From assembly GCA_024362935.1 (NCBI GenBank), contig JANCRA010000014.1, positions 1,259,001 through 1,323,000 of the forward strand: a DNA stretch of 64,000 bases, written 5' to 3'. Positions 53,581 to 64,000 of the stretch are shown piece after piece. The notes under the pieces were generated by a model. It was not told where the DNA came from. It did no database searches and saw only the letters and a list, made by a program, of their open reading frames with translations. The stretch is from Setophaga petechia. Its lineage: Eukaryota; Chordata; Aves; Passeriformes; Parulidae. A program made the translations under genes and the position numbers. The first letter of the stretch is position 1. Every line of letters begins with the position of its first letter.

Positions 53581-55262
53581 CAGTCTCTAGTGGGAGTCTC
53601 TCCTCTGGAATAGAAATGAAATTTACCTCATTTACCTTCCTCTCCCCTTGTAGACAATGATATCAAGTTAGCTTTCTCACCAGAACCGGGATCTTGCCCA
53701 GTTCCTGCTCCCAGAGCAGCAGGAGAAAACCTTTATTCATGGTGGAGAAGCCATGGAATACAATCAAGTTGCCCACAGCCTACATCAAAAGTGGGCTACC
53801 AGGTTACATTTCATAGATGAAAACTCTATTTTGGTTTAAGTGCATGTGGAATATCTCCTTTTCAGTTCAAGGCATGTTAATGTCCTTTAAAAAATTCAAA
53901 AATTCAAAATCTACCATTTAAACTACAGAAAGATGTAGCTATAGATGTATTTTTGCCCCAGTCATCTAGTGCACAGTATGTATTGTAGATGTTCACAAGC
54001 ATTTTTTTCCCTGGGAGTTTGCTTCTCCCCCACTGATTATTTTTTCCTTTCCTTTTTTAAAGGAATCTGGCTAAGGCTTGACCTAGTTTGGCTGTCATCA
54101 CACCGTGAACAGTGCAAGCCTTCACCTAACATAGCTCCCTATATTTTTGTTCTGTAGGCTGTGCAAAAATAGCCACGCACAGCCAACAGCTGGGGGTGAG
54201 CAGCAGCACAGGGACTGCAAGGAGCAGGGCTGGGAAGGTGCTTTGGCATCAGGGATCTCCCCAGGAGCAGCACACACTGAACCTGATCAGTGGGGTGGGA
54301 ATGTCTAAGGGGGGCTGTGAAAGAGGAGGAGGGAGAGGGGCTTTGGGCAGGGGCTCCCCACTGCTCTCTGCTGCCATCCCCTCCAAGCTGGGACATTTAC
54401 CAGCTCCCACAGAGCCTGTCCCATGGCTGGGTGACGTGGGGACCTGCGTGTGGCAGGGGGTGCAGCCATGTACACCCTGCTGGAGATTTGAGCTTTCGCT
54501 CTGGGAATCCAAATATAGCTCAGTGTGATCAAGTGCTCGCAAAGAAATGGAGTAATCCATACTTGGGACAAGTCCAGGGCTTAAAATTCCTACCAGCCTG
54601 TTTCCCTGCTCACAGCATGTCCTGCGCTGAAGGCTTAGGAGAGTCAAGGTCTTTGCTGCTGATGGTTTAATTTGGACAATGAGCATCACTTAAAAGTGGC
54701 ATTTTACTGCATTCGTTTCACTCTTCCTTTCCAAAGGATCCTTGTGATCCATTCAGGCTCCTCCCTTTGGATGCTAATGGACTTCTGCTGGGATTTTGTT
54801 GTTCCTGCAAAGCACCAGGGTCCCTTGTGCAGGGGCTGGGGCTGGAGAGCCGCTCTGCCCTGAGACAATGCCCCCATTCAGGGCTCCACTCGAGGGGAGG
54901 GGAGGGGCAGGTCTGATGGCAATTAGTGTGCAAAGCCGGCCCTAATCGATGCCTTGGCTGGGTGTCCAAAGTGCTGAGCTGGTCCTTCCCTGCTGCACGT
55001 TCCTGCACTAAACTGAACCTGTTCCTCAGGCACTTTTTAGAAAGTAAGGGAAAAAAAATCCCCAGTTCACATCTCAGCAAGAGCAGAGCATCTGCAAGAA
55101 TTGTGGTGGGAGAGAGTGGCCACAGCTGGTTTGGACCAGGCTTTTTGGCAGTAAAACCTGCTGCAAATAGTGCTTGGTCCTCACATCCTTCATCTGTGGG
55201 GTGAGGGACTGGCTGTGGTGGGACAGCCAAAGGTGCTCCCATGGGACCAGGGGCTGGTGAAG
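53581..55262. other. Unique sequence with one G4-type motif
   Basis: 53620-54160 is AT-rich. 54180-54520 is G+C-rich and holds a potential G4. 54895-54975 has a conserved-looking patch ('ggcaattagtgtgcaaagcc' at about 54918). The frames present have no domain. Confidence 0.35.
54331..54353 (+). other. Potential G-quadruplex motif
   Basis: G runs of 3, 4, 3 and 4 with loops of 3, 4 and 2 bases on the plus strand. Confidence 0.65.
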
Positions 55263-55437
55263 GTGCCACAAGTTGTGCAGGGCAGCTGTGGCTGCCCCTG
55301 GATCCCTGGCAGTGTCCAAGGCTGGATTGGATGGGGTTTGGAGCACCCTGGGATAGAGGAAGGTGCCCCTGCCCATGGCAGGGGGTGGAATGAGGTTAAT
55401 GTCCCTTCAACCCAGAGCACTCCAGGATTCTGTGGTT
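55263..55437 (+). mobile_element. CR1 LINE terminal fragment, type A
   Basis: 'gcagctgtggctgcccctgg', 'atccctggcagtgtccaagg', 'ttggatggggtttggagcac', 'ggtgcccctgcccatggcag', then a shortened 'gaggttaatgtcccttcaac' and the end 'cactccaggattctgtgg'. Confidence 0.93.
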
Positions 55438-56177
55438 TAATTTGCTGTTGTACAGAGGACTGAACGAGCCATGTTTTGCTGTAACTCCAGTGCCAGAATT
55501 TCCAGTATATCCCAGTACTGTGGGATGTGCTGTGTGCACAGGCTGAGTGTGGCAGGGAAGCCTGTCCTGCCCAGCTGCAGTGTGTCCTGGCACAGGGTGG
55601 CACCTGTGACACCCTGCACTGCACAGGAAACCCCCTGGTTTGCCCATATCCCAGTCTGGCTGTACCCTGCTGCTCGGAGCTGAAGGAAACAATCACACTT
55701 TGTGCTTCACAAGCTGTTTTTAATCTCTTGGCTCAATCCCAGTCACGAGGCTCTGAGGTGAAAGGGCTTAGGGAGACTGACGAGAGTCGTGCCCATCCGC
55801 ATGGGCCCCGGGAGGTGCCTGCCAGGGATGCAGGCCTGGAGGGGCCAAACCCTGTGATCCCCTGTGCCAGGAGCTGCAGGAGGCTGCTCTGCTGGCCTTG
55901 GGAACGGGCTGGAATGCAGCAGGTCCCGTGGCAGGAGCAGGGGGCTCAGGAGAACCATCTCTGATGGCTCCTGGTGGGCTCTGATGGGCAGTGGTGTTTG
56001 AAGCAGTCATGGCTGATGTGTGTGTGGCCTTAAGGAGTTTGTCACTTGTGCTGTGTTGTGGGAAGGGCTGTTTGACCTCTGACAGGTGATGGATTAGCCT
56101 GGAAGTGGGAGGTGGAGACCTGGCCCTCAAGTCCCACCACGCTGAGCTGCCACTCTTGGGAGCATCAGTATGGACCA
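55438..56177. other. Unique sequence, no feature seen
   Basis: Mixed G+C-rich sequence with short overlapping frames. Confidence 0.35.
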
Positions 56178-56515
56178 TCACAGAATCATGGAGTGGTTTG
56201 GGTTGGAAGGACCTTAAAGTCCATCCTGTTCCACCCCTGGCCATGTCAGGGACACCTTCCACTGTCCCAGGTTGCTACAAGCCTCTCTAGGCTGGCCTTG
56301 GACACTGCCAGGGACCCAGGTGGGTGCCACAGCTTCTCTGGGCACCCTGTGCCAGGGCCTGCCCACCCTCACAGGGAAGAATTTCTTCCTAATATCTGAT
56401 CTGAATTTCTCCTCTTTTAATTTAAAACCATCACCCTTTGTCCTGTTGCACCAGAAAGGTTTGTCCCCATGTTTCTCATGGGCCCCATTATGTATTGAGA
56501 GGCCATGTAAGGATT
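56178..56515 (-). mobile_element. CR1 LINE 3' fragment, type A, long copy
   Basis: About 335 bp: 'tcacagaatcatggagtggt', 'ttgggttggaaggaccttaa', 'gccttggacactgccaggga', 'gggcctgcccaccctcacag', 'aatttcttcctaatatctga', 'aatttaaaaccatcaccctt', 'tgtcctgttgcaccagaaag'. It tapers into 'ttatgtattgagaggccatg'. It resembles the older avian CR1 form more than the other type A copies in its 5' half. Confidence 0.94.
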
Positions 56516-57764
56516 TGCTAAAATGACTAAATAATAATTATTTATAGATTGTTGGCAACTATAATTCCTACACGGGGGCTACATTCAGGTGTCCCTGAGC
56601 CTGCCATGGCTGCCTGGGGAGGAACTTGTGCTCAGAGCACATTGGGGATGATGATATGAGGAGTTATCCTAGGACTTGCTGCAGTTGTTCCCTTTTGCAT
56701 GGAAGGTGGGATTGAATGGGAGCAGTGAAGCCCCTGTGTGCTGGGGTTGCTGCTGGAGATGTTTCCAGCTCCAGCCTGGCTCTCTGGTGGCTCAGCACAC
56801 CCAGCCCAGGTGCTGGGGCTGGAGCAGCACAGTGGGTGGGATGGGTGGGATAGACTTTCCCCGTACGGCACCGAGGCGTTAACATTTTCCCTGGAATTTT
56901 AAATAAATCTCTTCATGTGCAGGCTGGGTTGTGACTCACACCCTTGGGCTGATGGCAGCAGCAGCAGCGTGGTGAGCTCGCACTAAAATGAGGACAGAAC
57001 TCAGCTTCTTAAGGCTGGTCACGTGTTAAAGATGCAAAAGGATGTAAAGATGCAAAAAAATAAGGATGGGAGAGAAAATCAGCGGGTGGAAGTGATCCAG
57101 CCATTTCTATCCATCCAGAGTAATGAGGGATTGGAGAGCTGCTTCCAGCTCTGGGCCTGCAGTGTTCCTGCTCACACACATCTTATGGACAGTGTGTTAT
57201 GGCCCGGAACTAGAAACAGGTGCATTTTAACATTAGAAAGGCAGAAAATTGCCCCTCATGGTGTGAAGGTCTTGCCTGTGCTCTCTGAGAAATGCTGAGT
57301 GTGTCTGTAAATGGAAGGGAGTGGAAATGGTGTTGTGGGTGATCTTTGAATCCACTTAGACTATGGAAAACTGTACTGCTGATTTTAAAAAAAGGAGAAA
57401 AACCCATAAAACCAAAAAGCAGTCTGGATTAAACGTGTTGGTTAATGCTGTTCCTGTAAAACCATGTGGCCAGGTCCAGCAGAATAGGAATGTACAGAGC
57501 ACTTTTGGAAATTGTACTGAGGGAGGTCTTGAGGAGAGAGGGAAAGAGGAGAAAACAACATGAATGGATGACTTGACTTCAAATCCCTGCATTTCGCCTT
57601 GACTCGGGGAAAATAGATTGTGACAGAGTGTGAGTCATACAGAAACTGCTTGGAAATAGAGGGGAATGTGAAAATATCTTTGGATTTGGCCAGTGGGGAC
57701 CTGCACCTTCCCAGACGGGCACTGGTGGGAATGGAGCACGAGGATCCCATGGGGGTTGTGGTAA
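56516..57764. other. Unique sequence with one G4-type motif
   Basis: Mixed sequence. A purine-rich part lies at 57000-57100. The G4 motif at 56834 is listed separately. No coding support. Confidence 0.35.
56834..56849 (+). other. Strong potential G-quadruplex motif
   Basis: Four G3 runs with loops T, AT and T ('gggtgggatgggtggg'), a compact canonical G4. Confidence 0.8.
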
Positions 57765-57812
57765 CGTGGGGATCTTGGAGGTGTTTTCCAGACTCAGTGA
57801 CTCTGGGATTCT
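57765..57812 (+). mobile_element. Possible CR1 terminus, type B
   Basis: 'gggatcttggaggtgttttc', 'cagactcagtgactctggga' and 'ttctgtg' match the last ~45 bases of type B with several differences. The short length limits certainty. Confidence 0.6.
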
Positions 57813-58580
57813 GTGTGCATGGAGGTTCCATGAGGAACTGTGGCTTGGTTTGTGATCTCTTGGTGGAAGAGGAGAAGGAAGGCTGGGGAAGCCCTTGAAG
57901 GTCACCATCACACTCTCCAGCCTTGCAGAGCAGCACAAGGAGCCCTTGGCCAGTAGAAGAAGATGAAAGAATTTCTGTGCAGATCTGTTTATATTGATGT
58001 TCTCAAGAACATAGAGGATAAAAAGCTCCAGGAACCACGGGGGAGTTTGTTTTAAGGGTTGTGGACATGCAGCTGGATCTTCCCTGCCAAAAACAAGGCT
58101 CAGGGAAGAAGGGAGGAGGGCACAGATGGATCCACGGGCTCTGGTGCCCCTCTGGCGCTGGGACAGGAGGTGGAGGAGCCTGTCTGGTGAATCAGCACCC
58201 CTGGGTCGGGGTGCTCTGTCCCCAGGCTGTGCCTGCAGGGAGCTGGGTGCTCCCGTGGGAGCAGGTTTGTACAGGAATCTCATCCAAACCAGGCTCTGAC
58301 TAAGTCCCATGGCCATGGTGCAATGCCAGGCTGGCTTTGGGATGTGGCTGCACCTTGGAAAAATCCTGGGTTCTTGCTGTGAGGTCCCTGTTAAAGCAGT
58401 GCTCACATGACAGGCTGCTTGCAGGGAAAATGGAGCTGCTGCTGCAGCACCTGCTGCATCCCAAAGTCCCTGACAACTGCCTTGGAAAGCAATCTCAAAG
58501 CCTATCTGTCTTGACAGTGTCTCTTAATGGCTTACTAATAATGCCTGAAGATTTGCTGGAGCTCTGCCACAGCCCTGCTG
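57813..58580. other. Unique sequence, no feature seen
   Basis: A minus-strand frame of 275 codons (57579-58406) crosses most of this region. It has no recognisable domain and is overlapped by plus-strand frames, so it is not called. Confidence 0.35.
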
Positions 58581-58692
58581 TAGAATCACAGAATCATGGG
58601 ATGGTTTGGGTGGGATCTTGCAGCTCATCCTGTTCCAGCCCCTGCCATGGGCAGGGACACCCTCCTCCCAACCTTGTCCAGCCTGGCTTTGG
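58581..58692 (-). mobile_element. CR1 LINE terminal fragment, type A
   Basis: 'tagaatcacagaatcatggg', 'atggtttgggtgggatcttg', 'cagctcatcctgttccagcc', 'cctgccatgggcagggacac', 'gtccagcctggctttgg'. A short 'aagggacc' segment is lost. Confidence 0.93.
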
Positions 58693-59302
58693 TAGGTTCA
58701 GAGTGCTCTGCTCTCCTCCAAACTGAGAACCCCTCAGTTTTCCATGATTAAACTGAATCCCCCCAAACTGGGAGCCTCAGAAGGTGCTTTGCAGGAGGCA
58801 GCCAGGGAGGAATCTCCTCAATTCCTGGCACACATACAGCGTTCAGGAGTGCATTGTGGTGGGGTCAAGCCCTTGGTGTTTATTGTCATCTACAGCCACA
58901 TCGTCATGGGGGACAAGGGAGTGGCTTGGATTTCTAAGAGTTAAGATTATTATGTGAACCCTAAGGCAGAAATTCCAGCTCCCTGAACATATTTTGCCGT
59001 AGAACAGGGTCTGTGCCTGTCAGGATGGGGAAAGGGTCATGTAATCCAAGCATGCAGCACTGGATTAAATTATCATGTGCTACAGGGTATTAAATCTCAG
59101 AGTTTGCTCTCATTTTTGGAGGAGAGGGGGATTTCTGGGACAGAGCAGCATCGCTGCCAAGCTGAAGGAGGCTTTTATTGTAAAATAAAATAGGAATCAG
59201 AACACTCAGTGCACACCTGGGTTTTAATCATTTCCAGAGGAGGTTTGTGTACAGCCCTGACAGCTCAGGGTGCTCCAGAGTATTTGTGGGGGCAAAAGGG
59301 AC
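58693..59302. other. Unique sequence, no feature seen
   Basis: Mixed, AT-richer at 58940-59100. Nothing recognisable. Confidence 0.35.
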
Positions 59303-59535
59303 TTTGTGCAAGGGAGGCTCAGGTTGGACATTGGGAGGAATTTCTTCATGGAAAAGGTTGTCAGTCATTGGCAGGGGCTGCCCAGGGGGTGGTGGAGTCC
59401 CCATCCCTGGGGGTGTTCAGGGGGTGCCTGGACGTGGCACTCAGTGCTCTGTTCTGGTGACAGGGTGGGGATTGGTCACGGGTTGGACTTGCTGGTCTTG
59501 GAGGTCTTTTCTAATCTCAATGATTCCGTGAAAGC
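59303..59535 (+). mobile_element. CR1 LINE 3' fragment, type B
   Basis: 'gcaagggaggctcaggttgg', 'acattgggaggaatttcttc', 'aaaaggttgtcagtcattgg', 'gtggtggagtccccatccct', 'gacgtggcactcagtgctct', 'ggattggtcacgggttggac', 'ggaggtcttttctaatctca', 'atgattccgtg'. About 230 bp and a good match to the 51338 copy in reverse. Confidence 0.95.
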
Positions 59536-59539
59536 AAAA

Positions 59540-60110
59540 GCAAATGGAAGCCAAGAGCTTTGCTGGTGAGTTACTGGGATGGTTTTACTGCTGGGAGAGC
59601 GTGTAAGCGCAGCCAGGCGTGTGGAGGCTCCCGGGGCTGAGCAGGGAGCAGAGGCACACGAGGCTGGGTTCGCATTTACGGAGTCCCGGCTGCGGAGCGC
59701 TCTGGCCGGGCAGTGCCAGGCTCTGCTCCCGGCCCGTCCTCTCCGCTCCCCTGGGCTCTGCTGACGCCCTGTTAATAATTACTAGAATGTACTTTCGGGC
59801 AGGTTATTTGTTTTCCCTCCTCATGATGTGCAAGAGCGGATAATGAAATTAATTTGCACACTTGGTGAGTTTGCAAAGCCGGCTTCAGCCGCGTTGCCGC
59901 GATACTGCGCGGGGCCGGCGGCTCCCGAGGCCGCTGTTTGCACAGCCGGGGCAGGCGGCTGCTGGCCTGGGCAAACACAGCCCCGAGGGAGCTGGGCAGT
60001 GCCCAGCCACGACAGCAGCTCCCTGCAGAGCCAGCACGGAGCGTGCAGGCAGTGAGAGCCCTTCCAGGCTGTAAAAGCCCTTTCCAGCCCGTTAAACCCC
60101 TTTCCGACAT
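59540..60110. promoter_or_regulatory. Candidate conserved element with CpG-rich flanks
   Basis: Repeat-free. An AT-rich core at 59770-59865 ('ctgttaataattactagaat' at about 59769, 'gataatgaaattaatttgca' at about 59840) carries several TAAT homeodomain cores. CpG-rich sequence lies on both sides (59640-59760 and 59877-59960). Short frames on both strands have no domain. The arrangement suggests an enhancer or cryptic promoter. Confidence 0.38.
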
Positions 60111-61355
60111 GCAATGTTTGATGCTGCTGATTCCAACCAGTTTAGTAGGTCAGCAGCCCAAGGAGGAAATTCCTGTGTTGCTCCTGCAGGTTGTGGAGCT
60201 CGTGGTGGGATCACGTGGAGCCCATTGGTGAATTGAGATGTTTTGTTGTCGCGTAAGTCCTGAGCCCTGTGTGCCCCAGCCCAGGTGTGGGGTGCGTGAA
60301 CCAGGGCAGTGCTCCCTGGAGCTGGCTGGGCTCTGCTGGGCAGGTTTCAGTCAGGAGTGTCTGGTGGAGCTGCCCAGTCTGTGGGATTCTCTGGAGAGGT
60401 GGATGAGCTTCACTGTGCAGTGCTTGGGAACCACAGCTCTGACATTCCCATCTCCCTCACCTTGGCTAGGGGGCTAAATCAGTTTAGGACAAGACGTGGT
60501 TGGGTTGTTTTCTGTGCCCTGATTCACCACACAGGTAAAGGACTGAGCCAAGAGCACAAAGCTCTGCCAAAGGCTGACACTCCTGTCCTGCTCCTGAGAC
60601 GCCTGGGGCTGAGCCCTCCGTGGGCACCAGCAGCACCTGCCCTCAGGTGCAGGGGGAGCTCAGCATGGCTGTGTGCTCCTGAGCCAGGTTCTGCCATGGT
60701 TCCACTGCTTTGTGAGAAGGTTCAGCCCTCAGATCACAGGGAGAGCTGGTTGTGCTCAGCTCTCCAGGCTGTGGTTCCCTTATGCTGGCTGTGATCCTGC
60801 TGGGACTATGTGTGCTGTGTGCCAGGTGTGCCACCTCAGCCTGGCACAGACCTGGGGGACCAGCAGTAAATAGTACTGCTCCCATTGTTCCGTTCCTACC
60901 TGGATCCTCATGATCCTGCTCCAAGGCTTGGCTCCACGCATCTCTTGACATGTTATTTTGGTGTGGCTGCAGCCTGGCTTTGGGTTGCTTTTGGGGTAGA
61001 GTTCCTTCCACTCCTAGCTTATTTTCCCCCTGCCAGGGTCACAAAGCCTGACTTTGATTGCTCCCCTCTCCAAATTCTGCTGCCGGGTGCCACGTGTTCG
61101 CCCCGGGCTCCTCAGCCTGGGGGAGGCAGGCGGGCCCAGCAGGCAGCTGGGAGACAGACCTTGCTTTTTAAGGAAGACAAGGAGGCGGCAGAGAATCTGT
61201 TGGGTTTTTTTCCCCCAGTTTGCCACACGTATGTGTTGTCTGTGCTTTGCCTTTTGGGAGATGCTGGGGCTCCTGGGTGAGCTGTGCTGGGGACATCAGC
61301 AGGACCACACATCCCACCACAGTGTGTGTCTGGTCAGGTGCTTCAGGTACTCCTA
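60111..61355. other. Unique sequence, no feature seen
   Basis: Mixed G+C-rich sequence with many short overlapping frames and no domain. 61080-61200 has some CpGs. Confidence 0.35.
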
Positions 61356-61528
61356 GAGTTACAGAGTCATGGAGTAGTTTGGTTTGGAAGGGACTTTAAA
61401 GCTCATCTTGTCCTACCCTGTGCCACGGGCAGGGACACCTTCCACTAGAGCAGGTTGATCCAAGCCCTGTCCAACTTGACCTTGAACACTTCTAGGGATG
61501 GAGGATCCACAACCTCTCTGGGTATTCT
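61356..61528 (-). mobile_element. CR1 LINE 3' fragment, type A
   Basis: 'agttacagagtcatggagta', 'gtttggtttggaagggactt', 'taaagctcatcttgtcctac', 'gccacgggcagggacacctt', 'gaccttgaacacttctaggg', 'atccacaacctctctgggta'. The middle part ('gaacacttctagggatgg') resembles the older avian CR1 form. Confidence 0.93.
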
Positions 61529-61975
61529 CAGGTTTTGGCCAGTGTTGAAGCAATAGCTTTATAACAAATTGTTTTACCAGAGGCCTCGTGTCACTTTGCT
61601 GGGCTCAAAATCAGGAGAAGCTCTCAGGTTTTTGTTTTTGGGGACTCATGTCCTTAGAGAAAAATCTGTTAAAGCAAGTCTGTTCTTAACAGCTCCCCAT
61701 GGCACCTTCAACAAGAGCTTTGCAGAGAAAATGGAGTTTCCCCATACAAGAACATACCCCTTTTGGTAAATGCATTCCTGTGTCTCTATATACAATAGAG
61801 CTCCTTCAAAAGCTGTGTGATCTGGGAGATGGAAAGCTGCAGGTTTGTGGAGAACTCACCTTGCTTTGAGTGTTTACAAATGAGCAGCAGGGTTGTGCCA
61901 TGCCCAAACCTCCCTGCCAGCCCCTGGCTCAGGATGGTCCCTTCCCCTGGGCTGTGACGTGCGGCTGGCCGGGGT
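61529..61975. other. Unique sequence, no feature seen
   Basis: AT-rich to mixed spacer between a CR1 copy and the 31-bp minisatellite. Confidence 0.35.
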
Positions 61976-62411
61976 CCTGGCACAGGGCTGAGCCCGGCCT
62001 GAGCCTCCTGGCACAGGGCTGAGCCCGGCCTGGGCCTGGCCTAAGCCTCCTGGCACAGAGCTGAGCCCGACCTGAGCGTCCTGGCACAGGGCTGAGCCTG
62101 GCCTGAGCCTCCTGGCACAGGGCTGAGCCCAGCCTGAGCCTCCTGGCACAGGGCTGAGCCCGGCCTGGGCCTCCTGGCATGGAGCTGAGCCCGGCCTGAG
62201 CCTGGCCTGAGCCTCCTGGCACAGGGCTGAGCCCGACCTGAGCGTCCTGGCACAGGGCTGAGCCTGGCCTGAGCCTCCTGGCACAGGGCTGAGCCCAGCC
62301 TGAGCCTCCTGGCACAGGGCTGAGCCCAGCCTGAGCCTCCTGGCACAGGGCTGAGCCCGGCCTGAGCCTCCTGGCACAGGGCTGAGCCCGGCCTGAGCCT
62401 CCTGGCACCAC
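61976..62411. repeat. 31-bp G+C-rich minisatellite with higher-order structure
   Basis: Thirteen complete units, each starting 'cctggca', begin at 61976, 62007, 62049, 62080, 62111, 62142, 62173, 62215, 62246, 62277, 62308, 62339 and 62370, with a fourteenth cut short at 62401. Steps are 31 bp except two of 42 bp, where an extra 11 bp ('gcctggcct'-like) is inserted. Because 31 leaves remainder 1 on division by three, the array reads open on the minus strand in every frame, giving a false 31-residue peptide repeat in frames up to 237 codons. Confidence 0.97.
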
Positions 62412-63108
62412 CACAGCCAAGTCACCGTGTGCTGGAGCAGGAATGGGAAAATCGGACAGGAGGTTTGGCTTCTGGAACAAGGAGAGCAGAAGTAGGGAAG
62501 GTAACGGGCTCGGTGCTTCTCCCCGTAGCCCTGGCAGCAGAGGGTGTGTGCTTGGCTTGGAGCAGCTCAGGGTTTGTGTGTGCTGTGCTGTGCTGGTGTG
62601 GCACAGAGCCCCACGGAAGCACAGCAGGCCCTTTGCTGTCACACAGCTCGGTCAGCAGTGATGGGCTGTCGTCAGCAGCATGGCTCCAGCTGGGGCTCAG
62701 CTTCCAGCTCGAGCTGAAACAGTCAGGAAATCAATCCACTGCTGGTATCAGTGTGGCAGGGCTCAGGGAGCCACGGCTTTTGGAGTGGTACAGAAAGTGT
62801 GGTGATGGTTCTGCTGCTGAGGACGAGGGGAGCCAGCTCTGAGTGAGCCCAGAAATGTGCACAGAATCCCTTCCATGCCCCCGCCGTGCCCCCCTGCCCT
62901 TCCTCTGGCTGCCCGGAGCTGTGGATGTGGCTGGAGCCGGAGCTGGCCCGGCCCTGGCTCTGTGCCGAGCTTGGGAAGGGCTTCCCTGCCGAGGGCTGCC
63001 CTGGCACTGGGCTGGAATTCCTCATGGCCCAGGCTCTTCCTCACCTCCCCAGGTGCCTTCCATGCTTACAGAACAATGGTTTAGTATGAGCTGTGAATCA
63101 GTCTTTTG
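62412..63108. other. Unique sequence, no feature seen
   Basis: Mixed G+C-rich sequence with short overlapping frames and no domain. Confidence 0.35.
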
Positions 63109-63232
63109 ATAGAAACATGGAATGGTTTGGGTGGGAAGGGACCTTAAAGCTCCTCTCATCCCAGCCCCTGCCATGGTCAGGGACATCTCCTACTAGGCCA
63201 GGTTGCTCCAAACCCATTTCAACGTGGCCTTC
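63109..63232 (-). mobile_element. CR1 LINE terminal fragment, type A
   Basis: 'gatagaaacatggaatggtt', 'tgggtgggaagggaccttaa', 'agctcctctcatcccagccc', 'ctgccatggtcagggacatc', 'tactaggccaggttgctcca'. Confidence 0.93.
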
Positions 63233-64000
63233 TGTCCATGTCTATTCAGTTGTTGCTCTGTCATTTAAAAGCTGACAGTAACATGGCAAACAAATCCCGG
63301 TGCTGCTGCAAAGAGTTTTGTATGTGGGTCAGATGTGAGTCTGGATCTGGAAGCCACTGGCCACGAAAGAAAAACAGGAAAACAAACAGGAAAACAAAAC
63401 TCCTGGGTTTGCAGACCCCAAATAAGAGGAAATCTCTGAAGTTCTGTGCTGGGTTTTCCCCAAAGCCTGATGCCTTCAGGGCCCCTGTGTAAGATTTGTT
63501 CTGTCTGGACCTTGTTCCTGAATCCACCAAAAATATTTCTGAGGTTCCCACACTGGGAGGAAGCACAAGGATGCTGAGATGGAAAGAAGGGTCTTGGGAA
63601 GAATTGTGCAAGAATGGGAGAATGAGGAATGTTTTGCTGCCATTGCCATGGATTCTCCTGCTCACAGCTGGGAGAAGATGTTACATGGCTGTTGCGACAT
63701 CACGGACTGAAACCAGATATAAACACATTCATCCCAAAACTTGTGTCCAAATCCCCCAAGGCTCAAGCAGGGATTTCACTGGGGGGGTAGCTGGTGTTGC
63801 AGAGCCCTCAGTTGAGGGTCTCTCTCCTTGAAGCACCCTGTTGGGTCATGGCACCTTTTGCAAAATATTTTTGGTTTCTCTCTTATGTAATGAATGTGCT
63901 TGTTTGTGATCTCCTCTCGGGTTTAAGAGCTTAAGTCATGTGGTTTATTTGTAGTTAAGGCTGTTTCTTGTCCTAGATGTGGACACACTGATACCAAAAA
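63233..64000. other. Unique sequence to the window end
   Basis: A purine-rich stretch at 63360-63440 holds a 12-bp tandem pair ('aaacaggaaaac' at 63372-63383 and 63384-63395). No gene or RNA is supported. Confidence 0.4.

Noticed and set aside
57579..58406. 275-codon minus-strand open frame as a gene
   Set aside because: Low-information residue string without any domain, overlapped by plus-strand frames; no promoter or splice context.
61874..62642. Repetitive 31-residue protein on the minus strand (183-237 codons)
   Set aside because: It is the translation of the 31-bp minisatellite; a 31-bp period leaves frames open by arithmetic, not by selection.

Overview
This 64 kb window reads as vertebrate, specifically avian and most likely songbird, nuclear DNA. 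The evidence is about 33 short, 5'-truncated copies of the CR1 LINE retrotransposon on both strands. Many carry the form with a 'ctggcacaggtgcccagag' segment, which I associate from memory with passerine genomes. There are no operons, ribosome binding sites, tRNAs or rRNAs. Base composition is mixed: by eye around half G+C, with local AT-rich and CpG-rich islands. That would suit an intermediate or small avian chromosome, but this is inference.

I call no protein-coding gene. The open frames, the longest being 334 codons, overlap one another on both strands, are rich in Pro/Gly/Ser/Leu from G+C-rich or repeat sequence, show no domain I recognise, and often run through CR1 or minisatellites. 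Unrecognised short exons of a split gene cannot be excluded without transcript or alignment data. The window is best described as intergenic or deep intronic.

CR1 copies fall into three visible kinds, used in the entries below. Type A, read in the sense direction, ends with a block like 'ggtcccttccaacccaaacc' followed by 'attccatg'. Type B carries 'gtggcactcagtgctctgg' and ends with 'ttttccaacctcaatgattc'-like sequence. Type C covers other or older subfamilies. All are 3' fragments; none carries a readable reverse-transcriptase region.

Layout. 0-10 kb: ordinary unique sequence with five plus-strand CR1 fragments, a 28-T tract and a CA/TA microsatellite. 10-23 kb: a CR1-free 5 kb stretch with a candidate element near 13.5-14.1 kb, an AT-rich kilobase at 16.9-17.96 kb and a candidate element at 22.1-22.5 kb. 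24-35 kb: a CpG-rich patch at 24.7-25.2 kb, a candidate element at 28.5-28.96 kb and another GC-rich element at 33.9-34.8 kb. 38-42 kb: a 36-bp in-frame minisatellite, then a CpG island (about 40.47-40.87 kb) flanked by candidate regulatory sequence. 43-60 kb: many candidate noncoding elements of low-repeat, motif-rich texture (43.4, 44.2, 47.7, 49.2, 51.0, 52.0, 52.8 and 59.6 kb) between CR1 copies. 61.9-62.4 kb: a 31-bp minisatellite with a 166-bp higher-order period.

The strongest reading is a regulatory landscape, a gene desert or a large intron near a developmental regulator, with candidate enhancers and one possible CpG-island promoter. 'Candidate conserved element' is a judgement from texture only (absence of recognisable repeats, clustered homeodomain/GATA/SOX-like words, preserved CpGs). 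Alignment to other birds would decide it. I found no clear evidence of a novel coding system.
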